A stretch of 64,000 nucleotides of DNA from Methylorubrum populi. Lineage in GTDB: Bacteria; Pseudomonadota; Alphaproteobacteria; Rhizobiales; Beijerinckiaceae. The position numbers and the translations under genes were made by a program. Positions 16,902-24,463 of the stretch are shown one piece after another. The notes beneath the pieces are model-generated. The model had not been told where the DNA came from and made no database searches. It was given only the letters and a program-made list of their open reading frames with translations. The number at the start of each line of letters is the position of its first letter. Position 1 is the stretch's first letter. The stretch lies in assembly GCF_002355515.1 (NCBI RefSeq), contig NZ_AP014809.1, forward strand, positions 2,070,501 to 2,134,500. The letters run 5' to 3'.

Positions 16902-19861
16902 GCGTGGGGCGCGAGGATACCGGCCGCGACGCGATCCGCGTCGATGAAGGCTTGGGCAATCGTCCAGTGGTGGGCCTCGGACGGCTTGACCAGGACGAGG
17001 CGCGCGGCATCGGGATCGCGCCAGTAGAACAGGCTGTCTTCGAACGCCGCTCCAGCGTTCTGATCGTAGGATCGCAGCGCCGGTTCCAAATCGAAGCTCT
17101 GGGAGGGCACGCCGGGATCGAGCGAGGTCTGCACGACGGTGACGTTGCGAACCGGATCTCGAAACTCGCATTCCGGTCCGACGCCAGCGACACCGATCAG
17201 GCGCTTGCGGATGGTCTGCACGTAGGTCGTGTGAGCAGCCTCCTCGGCGTCCAAGAAGGCTTCCTCTGGAACCTTGGCGTTCGCGAACAGGCGACGATAA
17301 TCCAGAAATTCCTCGATGGCAGAGCGGAACTCGCCAGTGATCCCGAGAAGATCGTAGCAGGCTGCATCGAGATCGGTCTGGGACTGCTCGAAGAAGCGCT
17401 CGAGCCGCGGATCCTCGGGGCCCCGGAAGGGCAGCGGCAGCGACGTGAGATCACCGAGGCTCAAGCGGGGGCGATCCATCATCGCGGAGGGGGCGTGCAG
17501 GGTCAGGTAGTACTGGGCCCAACGGCTGTTCAGCACCAGGGTGATCGCTCGCAAGAGTGTCCGTCCGTGGTCGGCTTTGGGCTCTTTGAGGCCGATGCCG
17601 ATGAGTGTCGTGTTGAACGCGACGGGCCGCGTCGCCAGGGCTGCCGGTCCTTGCTTGCGCGGTACGAGGACGACGTCGTTCAGGAAGAGCGAACGATACT
17701 GGCCCTTGATGCCCTTCTGAACCGCCTTGGCCAGGGGGTAGATGCCCTCGGTATCGCCGAGCTTCAGTGCCGAACCGGCACCGACGAAGTTCATATAGTC
17801 CGTCCGAGCATCGCCGCGTGTCGTCAGCGTATGGTCCATGGGTACGCCCGAATAGCGTGTCTCGGCCCCGAGCTTCACCACGAGTTCTGGTGTCAGGGAC
17901 CCGAGGGTCGCGAACCGCTGACGGGCGATATGTCCGTCGACATAGTTCATGATCAGGCGATCGACCGATCGCCCGTTGATCCCGCGGACCCAAGCCGTGT
18001 CTGTGTCGAGTTCCGCCTGTGGGATGCCGACGCTCTCGCCTGGATCGAGGACGAGCGTCCAAGCCGCGGTGCGCCGCTTGACCGGCTGAGAGATCGCCGT
18101 CGGCGCGTCGAAGCGGACGAGGTGATCAGGCTCGGCCACGCTGATTGACATGATCAGGATCGCGGCGGCCTGTTCGGCTTCCTTGAAGAGTTCGCGTCGG
18201 AACGGGGCAAGGTTCGTCACACTGACGATTTGGTACGCCGTCATGGCATGCCGGAACGGCGCGGCGCGATCGTTGCCGAAGGAACTGGCGGGCAGCAGAT
18301 AGGCGGCGATGCCCGTAGGCGCGATCGCACGATCGAGCGTTTCAAGAACGAAGACCTGGGCGGCCTGAGCGTTCTCGACCTTGTCCTTCCACCGAAGCGC
18401 AGCCTTCTTCAGCCATTCGGCATCGCTGCGAAGCGCATTGCCCCACGGCGGATTGCCCACGACGATATCGAACGGGGCTGAGAAGCGCGTGCTTGGCGCG
18501 AAGAAGTCATCGGCGATGAGGTTCGTGCCGACGAGCGGAGGGAACAGCTTCTTGGCAGCCCCGCGCTTGCCGAGGGAGAACGCCATGATCTCCTCCTCGG
18601 CGAGGTAGTCGAGGAGGGTGAGATACAAGCTAAAGGCTGCGACGTGACAGGCCTGCGGCTCGAGTTCGGCTCCGAAGATACCGGTCGTCAGGATCATCTG
18701 GAGGCGTTCGGCCGGCAGGACAGACTGCCGTTCGGCGACGAGCGCGTTCTCGATCTTGCGCCGGTATGCGCCGACGAGAAAGACACCTGAGCCGCAGGCC
18801 GGATCGAGAACGCGGTCGTGCTCCGTCAGGAGCTTCCGGTCCTCAACGGCGTCCAGGATGAAGTCAGCGAGGAACGGCGGGGTGTAGAACGCGCCGTCGG
18901 CCTTCTTCCGCTTCGGGTTTGTCTTGGCGAGGAACAGTTCATAGACGGCCGAAAGCGTCTCGATCCGGATTGAGCCGAGATCGATCTCGAACAGGGCGAG
19001 TTGGAGGCTGCCGTCGCTGTTGGCCCGGCCGAGCCTGATCGCGTCGCGCAAGTAGGTGAGATGCGCGGCTTCGATGATCGCGGGATCCGTCGTAAGCGGG
19101 AAGATGGTCCCGTTGAAGACCCCATCGAGCTTTGCGTTGAGGGCGAGAAATGTCTCGACCGGCCAGGGATGATACGGCTCGACGACGGCGCGGCGGTCCT
19201 GCTTCTGGTGCTCGAACCAGGCTTCATTCAGGATGCCCCGATCAACCAGCATGTAGATGTAAATCATCCGCCCGATGAGCGCATGGGCGAGCTGGATCGG
19301 CAGCTTGCTGAGCCCGGCCTGTCCCCTCGTCAGAACGTCGGAGAGGCTGCCAAGGTTCTTCAGCAGCACCTCGTCGACGCCGGTTTCCGAGACGGCATAG
19401 TCGCGCCACGTCACGCGCGAGCGCAACGCGTGAGCGTGCAGCTTGGGAAACACGGTATCGCTTGGGCCTGCGAGGTCGTCGACCGCGACCCTTTTGCGCG
19501 TGCGTTGCTCGCGCGTGTCCGATGAGAAGCCGAACCCGTCGCAAAGCCAAGCGCTCTGAGGCGTGACCACGATCAGATACGGTACCAGTCCCTGGCTCCA
19601 GACGCGCCGGTGCAGGTTCAGAACTGCGCTGTCGTCCTCGGCTTGTGCGATCAGGACGAGCGGCTTGAAGCGGGGACGGTGGTGGGACGGGCGAAGACCG
19701 AACGCCGCGACCACCTGCATGCGGGCTGCGGCCGTCGCGAGCGCCGCGCGATGAGAGCCGAGAGCATCAAAGGCTTCGGCCCAGACCAGACCGTTGGCCT
19801 CGCTGTAGCCGAGCCGCTCGATGACCGCATGGACGGTCGCGGATACAGGGAGCGCGCTCAT
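16898..19861 (-). CDS. Eco57I-type DNA adenine methyltransferase, large subunit
   Basis: A 987-residue protein. KADGAFYTPPFLADFILD near residue 325 is the usual lead-in, motif I is DPACGSGVF near 353, and motif IV is NPPWGN near 468. These are characteristic of Eco57I/type IIG and PglX-like N6-adenine methylases. The N-terminal 300 residues and C-terminal 400 residues hold specificity and spacer regions (a TRD-like stretch around LSLGDLTSLPLPFRG). No nuclease motif is obvious inside, consistent with the separate nuclease next door. It overlaps the D12 methylase gene by 4 bp at one end and the nuclease gene by 4 bp at the other. Confidence 0.85.
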   Translation of the reverse strand: MSALPVSATVHAVIERLGYSEANGLVWAEAFDALGSHRAALATAAARMQVVAAFGLRPSHHRPRFKPLVLIAQAEDDSAVLNLHRRVWSQGLVPYLIVVTPQSAWLCDGFGFSSDTREQRTRKRVAVDDLAGPSDTVFPKLHAHALRSRVTWRDYAVSETGVDEVLLKNLGSLSDVLTRGQAGLSKLPIQLAHALIGRMIYIYMLVDRGILNEAWFEHQKQDRRAVVEPYHPWPVETFLALNAKLDGVFNGTIFPLTTDPAIIEAAHLTYLRDAIRLGRANSDGSLQLALFEIDLGSIRIETLSAVYELFLAKTNPKRKKADGAFYTPPFLADFILDAVEDRKLLTEHDRVLDPACGSGVFLVGAYRRKIENALVAERQSVLPAERLQMILTTGIFGAELEPQACHVAAFSLYLTLLDYLAEEEIMAFSLGKRGAAKKLFPPLVGTNLIADDFFAPSTRFSAPFDIVVGNPPWGNALRSDAEWLKKAALRWKDKVENAQAAQVFVLETLDRAIAPTGIAAYLLPASSFGNDRAAPFRHAMTAYQIVSVTNLAPFRRELFKEAEQAAAILIMSISVAEPDHLVRFDAPTAISQPVKRRTAAWTLVLDPGESVGIPQAELDTDTAWVRGINGRSVDRLIMNYVDGHIARQRFATLGSLTPELVVKLGAETRYSGVPMDHTLTTRGDARTDYMNFVGAGSALKLGDTEGIYPLAKAVQKGIKGQYRSLFLNDVVLVPRKQGPAALATRPVAFNTTLIGIGLKEPKADHGRTLLRAITLVLNSRWAQYYLTLHAPSAMMDRPRLSLGDLTSLPLPFRGPEDPRLERFFEQSQTDLDAACYDLLGITGEFRSAIEEFLDYRRLFANAKVPEEAFLDAEEAAHTTYVQTIRKRLIGVAGVGPECEFRDPVRNVTVVQTSLDPGVPSQSFDLEPALRSYDQNAGAAFEDSLFYWRDPDAARLVLVKPSEAHHWTIAQAFIDADRVAAGILAPHA

Positions 19862-20601
19862 CGCGCGTCTCGGTTCAGCAACGGCGTGTCCGCAGAGCGC
19901 CCGGCATCGTGCAGACGGCTGGCGACGGAGAGAAACACGGATGTGTCGGCTGCGGCGAGTTCCTCGAGCATGGCGAGCCGTTCCGGCGTAGGCAGAGCTT
20001 GGATGCGGCTCAGAACCCGGCTGCGACGCCGCCGGATTTGCTCGCGCTCACGGAATGTCGCTCCGATGTGTTGATAATCATGCAGGTGGTCGGAGGGGGT
20101 GTAATTCACCCAGAGCGATTCGACCACAGCGCCGGCCTGGCTCCAGCCGGGAACGTCGATGCGCTGCCAGCCAGGCAGCAGATCCGTATAGAGATCCGAT
20201 GCGTAGCCGGACAGGATGACCGGGCAGGGTAGGTTGCGGAGAACTGTCAGGGCCGCAACGTGCTCGGCCTCGCTGTAATCGTGGCGGTAGATCCGACTTC
20301 GCGATCGCCGGGTCGCGGCGAGATAGGGCGGATCGCAGTAGACGAGTTCCTCGCCGGTGAAGCGCCGCTCCTTCAGGTGCGCGATCCCGTCGCCGACCTG
20401 GATCGTGCAACCCCGCGGCGTGCGGTCTCCCCACCACGCGATGACGGTCGGGTCCAGATCGTAGCCGAAGCTCTCGTGCGCAGGTTTCTTGTGCCGCAGC
20501 ACTGCGCCGTGGCCGAGATGGGTCTCGATGTACGTGCGATGCGGCGGCATCAGCGAGATGATCCGCTTGTAGCACCGCCCTTTTCCACCCGGGTACGTCA
20601 T
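19858..20601 (-). CDS. D12-class (Dam-like) N6-adenine DNA methyltransferase
   Basis: A 247-residue protein starting MTYPGGKGRCYKRIISLMP. YPGGKG is the Dam-family SAM-binding motif, YIETHLGHGAV follows, and LVYCDPPYLAATRR is the catalytic DPPY. Dam-like enzymes methylate adenine in short palindromic sites. The frame extends to 20640, but the start at 20601 is preferred because homologues begin at the PGGKG block and because a perfect hairpin (20609-20630) sits just before it. It is the first gene of a three-gene operon with 4-bp overlaps throughout. Confidence 0.85.
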   Translation of the reverse strand: MTYPGGKGRCYKRIISLMPPHRTYIETHLGHGAVLRHKKPAHESFGYDLDPTVIAWWGDRTPRGCTIQVGDGIAHLKERRFTGEELVYCDPPYLAATRRSRSRIYRHDYSEAEHVAALTVLRNLPCPVILSGYASDLYTDLLPGWQRIDVPGWSQAGAVVESLWVNYTPSDHLHDYQHIGATFREREQIRRRRSRVLSRIQALPTPERLAMLEELAAADTSVFLSVASRLHDAGRSADTPLLNRDAR

Positions 20602-20608
20602 GCCCGCA

Positions 20609-20630
20609 CCATCGCCAAAAATGGCGATGG
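20609..20630 (-). promoter_or_regulatory. perfect 9-bp inverted repeat covering the leader of the D12 methylase
   Basis: CCATCGCCA and TGGCGATGG flank a 4-base A/T loop. The hairpin ends 7 bp before the chosen ATG and would hide the ribosome-binding region if formed in mRNA. It could also be a repressor operator. Confidence 0.6.
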
Positions 20631-20718
20631 ACGCAAGCACGCCAGAAGCTCTGTCCCGTGGCTGATGTGTGACACCCCGGGCCGGCTACAAATCCGTCTG
20701 CCTGAGTGAGGGGCGTTG

Positions 20719-21630
20719 TCACGATCCATTGCGTGTCGCGGCCTCTAAGATGGCCGCCGTCGGCGCAGGATCTCGACCAATCGCTCTGAGCGCTTCGACG
20801 AGATGGCGAGCGCGTTCGGTGCAAACGCGATTTACGCATGCGCCGGCTCCTCGACGGGCTTCCGTCAGGGCGTGAACCGCATGCCGCTCCGGCGCTGGCA
20901 CGGCGACGGGAATGCCGGGGCCGTGCAAGACGAGGGATTGCACCGGGTTATCGATCAGGATGCCGGTGAGGTCTGATGTCTCGTCGTTGGCCTGATCGAG
21001 GCCGACGACGGCGACCTGCACGCCGGTCGCCGAACGGCAGAGGCCAAGGTCCTCGGGCCCGGAGGCGAAGCTGGGATCCATCGTGCGGAGGGCGTCGAGG
21101 ATGCCGCCGACCCGGCCGGGATCCCGGAGGGCGATCTCGACCGCGGGATCATCCCTGGTTCGCTGTGGGCGCTTGGGGAAGCGCACGCCGAGGACGCCGT
21201 CGTAGGTCTGGAAGGCGGCCTCTCCGAGGAGCACGGCGTGGTCGGGAAACAGGCCGGCGCGCGCGAGCGCCTCGATGATCCGGCCGGTGATCCGGTCGGG
21301 CCGCGGCATCCCGGCTCCGATCAGGGCGCTCACCGTCGTTGCGCGCTCGGCGCGCACTGTCTTCACCCGCTGAAACCGCGCGATCCGTGCCACGACGTCA
21401 GGATCGTCGGCGCGCCCGAGATAGCGGGCGTAGCGCTGGCCTCGGCCGGCATCACCGGCGGCGGGGCGGTAACCCTGGTAGTAGGCGTGGTCGGCTGGCG
21501 CGCCGGCGCGGTTCGACCGGACCAGGATGCTGCCGTTCTCCGGCATCTCCGGATCGAATAGATCATCGATCCCCTGGTCGAGAAGGTCAGCGTACAGCGT
21601 ATGCTGGGCGAGCGAGAGCGGTCGGACCAT
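20719..21630 (-). CDS. GSU2403-family nucleotidyltransferase-fold protein
   Basis: A 303-residue protein starting MVRPLSLAQHTLYADLLDQ. It has the layout of the GSU2403 nucleotidyltransferase family: a helical N-terminus with QGYRPAAG and RGQRYARYLGRADDP, then LARAGLFPDHAVLLGEAAFQTYDGVLGVRFP, where the nucleotidyltransferase-fold core would lie. Residue-level catalytic acids are not certain to me. Relatives are common in mobile islands and some nucleotidyltransferases act as toxins in abortive infection (AbiEii); that role is not shown here. The ATG at 21630 lies 11 bp after a perfect 10-bp inverted repeat. The longer frame to 21882 crosses the divergent control region and is rejected. Confidence 0.65.
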   Translation of the reverse strand: MVRPLSLAQHTLYADLLDQGIDDLFDPEMPENGSILVRSNRAGAPADHAYYQGYRPAAGDAGRGQRYARYLGRADDPDVVARIARFQRVKTVRAERATTVSALIGAGMPRPDRITGRIIEALARAGLFPDHAVLLGEAAFQTYDGVLGVRFPKRPQRTRDDPAVEIALRDPGRVGGILDALRTMDPSFASGPEDLGLCRSATGVQVAVVGLDQANDETSDLTGILIDNPVQSLVLHGPGIPVAVPAPERHAVHALTEARRGAGACVNRVCTERARHLVEALRAIGRDPAPTAAILEAATRNGS

Positions 21631-21640
21631 CGTGGGCGAT

Positions 21641-21671
21641 GATGTATGCAAAAACGCAATATGCATACATC
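21641..21671 (-). promoter_or_regulatory. 10-bp perfect inverted repeat (operator candidate) before the nucleotidyltransferase gene
   Basis: Arms GATGTATGCA (21641-21650) and TGCATACATC (21662-21671) are separated by 11 bp. The site is AT-richer than its surroundings and sits directly before the start codon, as expected for a dimeric repressor site. Confidence 0.6.
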
Positions 21672-21703
21672 GCGAAGAGCGGGCGGGCACGCCCTGTGCA
21701 TGA

Positions 21704-21801
21704 CCTTTTGTCAGGATCGTCGCTTTGGTTGGCGATCTCACACCTTTGGCGGATCGCAGAAGGGTTCGCAGCCGACCTCCGCTCAGTCCTTCTGACAGTA
21801 G
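21704..21801. repeat. TTGTCAG-ended short inverted element, copy 3 (diverged)
   Basis: Left end CCTTTTGTCAGGATCGTCG and right end CTGACAGTAG (21792-21801) match copies 1 and 2, with one or two differences. GGGTTCG replaces the GGGTACG inside. It lies between the nucleotidyltransferase and the next, divergent gene. Confidence 0.4.
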
Positions 21802-21936
21802 GTGCGTTAGCGACGATAGGCTCGGACTTGGCCCTCGATTGGCCCGAAGCGCCTGCAATCGCCGCCCCTGCAGGGCCCGCATCCTTCCTGCCTCAGTCGC
21901 AGTGTGGTTCAGTCAGTGAGGGGCAAGGGGGATCAC

Positions 21937-22950
21937 ATGGTGGGATGGCGTCCGGGCGGCGAGATCTGTCCGGTCTGCGGCGGTGAGGGACGGGGATCGG
22001 TCTCCTATCCCGCCGCGATCTGCCGGGATTGCGAAGGCCGCCTCGTTGACTGGGCCGACCGACCGGTCGACATCACGAACACATCGTTCCTCGGAACGGG
22101 CATCCAAGTTTCGAACGGCGAGGATGTCGTCGCCAATGACGACACCCCGATCTTCGTCGACGGGATTGCGTGCTGGGCGCGGGAAGCCCGCTTTGGGGGT
22201 GTGGTGGTCCAACCCGTGGCGGGTTGGCTCATGCCGCCGTTTCCGAGCGACACGCCAGATGAATGCAAGACTCTTGCTGCGTTCGGGTACGATGGGCGGG
22301 CGGTGCTGGATTTTCTGATCGCCGCATCCCCATGGGGATCGATCGATCAAGCGATCGCGTCCCTGTCGCTCTTCGCTCATCCCGACGTTGTCACGGCGAC
22401 CGGACGCCGAGCCGTCTTCCGCACGGTACGGGGTCGGACGGCCGACCGGGGCACGATCGTCGACGGCGTGATGGTCGATGACAATGCGAGCCCGGCGGCC
22501 GCCTTCGAGTGGAGCACGGGTTTGAAGCGCGCGACGACACGCGACCTGACCTGCTGCCACCTCTACGCGAGTTCGAGCGACCCGGAGGCCTACACGGACC
22601 TCCGCAACATCTTCTACGCGCCGAGCTTCATCGCGAAGCTGACCGACAGCCAAGCTCGATCGCTTCCGGAGGTGCATGCCCTCCACATTCTACGGTATCG
22701 CGCATTCGCCCTGCACGGCTATTGTGGGCCGGGCAGCACGATCCGACCACCGAAGCCACAGAACTACGATGCCCTGACATGGGCCGATCCAGCGGGCGCG
22801 GGTGCGAGCGCGGACCAAGTGCAAGCCACACTTCGCGCTCGGCTTGCCCAGAAGCCGAAAGACCGGATCACCAAATCGGTCGCGCGATGCGGCTGGGTGT
22901 TCACGGGCGGACACCCGGACCCGCTGGTGGTCTATGACGGGCGTTCATAA
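21937..22950 (+). CDS. zinc-ribbon protein of unknown function
   Basis: A 337-residue protein starting MVGWRPGGEICPVCGGEGRG. CPVC and CRDC about 19 residues apart near the N-terminus form one zinc site. The rest is soluble and not recognised (DDTPIFVDGIACWAREARFGGVVVQPV; SPWGSIDQAIASLSLFAHPDVV). The ATG at 21937 follows AAGGGGG at a good distance, so it is preferred over the upstream start at 21904. It is divergent from the nucleotidyltransferase and ends before the relic of the transposition gene. It is presumably cargo; no function is proposed. Confidence 0.6.
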   Translation: MVGWRPGGEICPVCGGEGRGSVSYPAAICRDCEGRLVDWADRPVDITNTSFLGTGIQVSNGEDVVANDDTPIFVDGIACWAREARFGGVVVQPVAGWLMPPFPSDTPDECKTLAAFGYDGRAVLDFLIAASPWGSIDQAIASLSLFAHPDVVTATGRRAVFRTVRGRTADRGTIVDGVMVDDNASPAAAFEWSTGLKRATTRDLTCCHLYASSSDPEAYTDLRNIFYAPSFIAKLTDSQARSLPEVHALHILRYRAFALHGYCGPGSTIRPPKPQNYDALTWADPAGAGASADQVQATLRARLAQKPKDRITKSVARCGWVFTGGHPDPLVVYDGRS

Positions 22951-23293
22951 CCTGCGCCGATCGTTCTCGGCCGTCGTAGGTTCTGATCGAGGTGGTAGGC
23001 GATCGCCGCCTCGGACCCGATCACCACCTTGCCAAGCGCAGGAACGGGCTGACCCCTGATTCACTCTGACTCAGGGGTGACGTCGCTGGAGCCTCTTGTC
23101 TCGCCGTCGTGGGATGCCACCTTCGACGTCATGATGGACTGCCGTGGAGATACGGCGGACCATCATTGCATCCCAGCCTGTTGCGAAGTGGATGGCCGAT
23201 GGTTCGTGCTTTGACGTCGGCAAGAGAAAGCGTCACCGGGGACGTCCGAGTGCTAGACGGGCGTTACCCGGTGATCGCGTCCATTCTAATCCA
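22951..23293. other. 343-bp gap with a gene relic and a hairpin
   Basis: It holds a degenerate piece of the adjacent transposition gene (about 22985-23055) and an 8-bp hairpin, ACCCCTGA/TCAGGGGT at 23052-23078 with an 11-nt loop and no T-run. The remaining 23080-23293 shows nothing recognisable. Confidence 0.5.
22985..23055 (-). pseudogene. degenerate second copy of the 3' end of the fifth transposition gene
   Basis: A 27-bp stretch (22990-23016) is identical to 23331-23357 inside the neighbouring gene and encodes SEAAIAYHL in both. Just upstream in the reading direction, PFLRLARWW matches TFLRWARWT of the intact gene, but about 20 intervening residues are missing. So this is a truncated, internally deleted copy of the C-terminus. 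Confidence 0.6.
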
Positions 23294-24463
23294 TCATAGC
23301 TTCTTTGCCTGATCTTTGGCCTTACCGGATAGGTGGTAGGCGATCGCCGCCTCGGACAGAGGCTGGTGCCCGTGCCGGCCGGGGAACGCCCAGGGGCCGG
23401 GTCGACTGCTCCAACCCGATGTCCATCTGGCCCAGCGCAGGAATGTGCTGGCGAACGGTTCTTCGAGGACGATCGCCTCGGCCGCCGGCCACAGCGTGAC
23501 GCTGTTGCGGGTGACCACGATCTCGTCGCGCCGAAGCGTGAGAACGCGGGTCATCGGCAGGGCGTAGATCCTGGCGAGGAGCAGGATGAGCATGGCCCGT
23601 GCCTCGCCGGCGCTGCGCGGCTTTGCAAGGCGCTTCCGCCAGGCTTTGATCTCGGCGCGCAGCCGCTTCTCCTGAGCGACCGGACTGAGAGGGCGCGGCT
23701 TGGGCGAGGTCAGGGCCGGCCCGCCCTGGGTGGCGACGAAGCTGAGAAAGCCCTGAAGCGCGGCCCGGTGCCCGGGGCTTTTGCGCAGCGCACGTGCGAG
23801 GTGGCGCTGGCTCAAGTCGCCCAGCGGGGCGTCGCCGAGTTCGGCGAGGAGGGCGAGGGCGGCCGTGAGCGAGGTCCGCTGGGTGATGGGCTTCCGGTTC
23901 CGGGCCGCGAGGCTGTCGCGGTACCGGCGCAGGAGGGACGCGTGCGGGCTGTCCCGATGCGCGGTCAGGATCGCGTCGACTCGCTCGTTCTCGATCAGGA
24001 CCTGAAGCCGGGTCCGGTCCCAGTCGAGCACGCCGACATCGCTCATGAAGGCGATCAGGGGTGCGACGCGTCTCGCGCCGTCAGCGCCGAGCGCGGCGTG
24101 GACCGCGTCGGTGGTGAGGCGACCGTAGGTGGGATCCCTCACCGCGATCGCGCGGCATGCGTCTGCCGTCCGGGCGATGCGCTCGGCGGCGAGGCCGTTG
24201 TCGAGGGGGATGCGGCCGCTCTCGCAGAAGGCGATAAACATCCCGGACATCCACTGGATCGGGATCGTTGCGGCCTCCTCACCGATCTGGCGCTCGGAAC
24301 GGCGTCGCTGGCTGCAGGGGTAGCAGGGAGCGTGGCCGCTTCCGGGTATGACGGCCTGGCAGATCGGGCACGTGTGGGTGATCCCGACCGAGCAGGGGAA
24401 GCAGATCCGGTCGTCCGCCATCACGGGGCGATGGCGGCGACAGATTCGGCAGGTCGCCTTCAT
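23294..24463 (-). CDS. fifth Tn7-module protein: zinc-ribbon plus tyrosine-recombinase-like fold (TniE-like candidate)
   Basis: A 389-residue protein. The N-terminus has four CxxC pairs (Cys 5/8, 21/24, 32/35, 47/50), enough for two zinc ribbons. The middle is helical (LTAALALLAELGDAPLGDLSQRHLARAL resembles a SAM-like/core-binding domain). The C-terminus (LLLARIYALPMTRVLTLRRDEIVV, WPAAEAIVLEEPF) looks like the catalytic fold of phage integrases but lacks a clear catalytic Arg, HxxR or Tyr set. It overlaps tniQ by 4 bp, so it is part of the transposition operon. Comparison with tniCABDE of Tn6022/AbaR suggests a TniE-like accessory or targeting role; this is inference. Confidence 0.6.
   Translation of the reverse strand: MKATCRICRRHRPVMADDRICFPCSVGITHTCPICQAVIPGSGHAPCYPCSQRRRSERQIGEEAATIPIQWMSGMFIAFCESGRIPLDNGLAAERIARTADACRAIAVRDPTYGRLTTDAVHAALGADGARRVAPLIAFMSDVGVLDWDRTRLQVLIENERVDAILTAHRDSPHASLLRRYRDSLAARNRKPITQRTSLTAALALLAELGDAPLGDLSQRHLARALRKSPGHRAALQGFLSFVATQGGPALTSPKPRPLSPVAQEKRLRAEIKAWRKRLAKPRSAGEARAMLILLLARIYALPMTRVLTLRRDEIVVTRNSVTLWPAAEAIVLEEPFASTFLRWARWTSGWSSRPGPWAFPGRHGHQPLSEAAIAYHLSGKAKDQAKKL

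Noticed and set aside
23052..23078. 8-bp hairpin as a rho-independent terminator
   Set aside because: No T-run follows on either strand and the loop is 11 nt; left as an unexplained hairpin.
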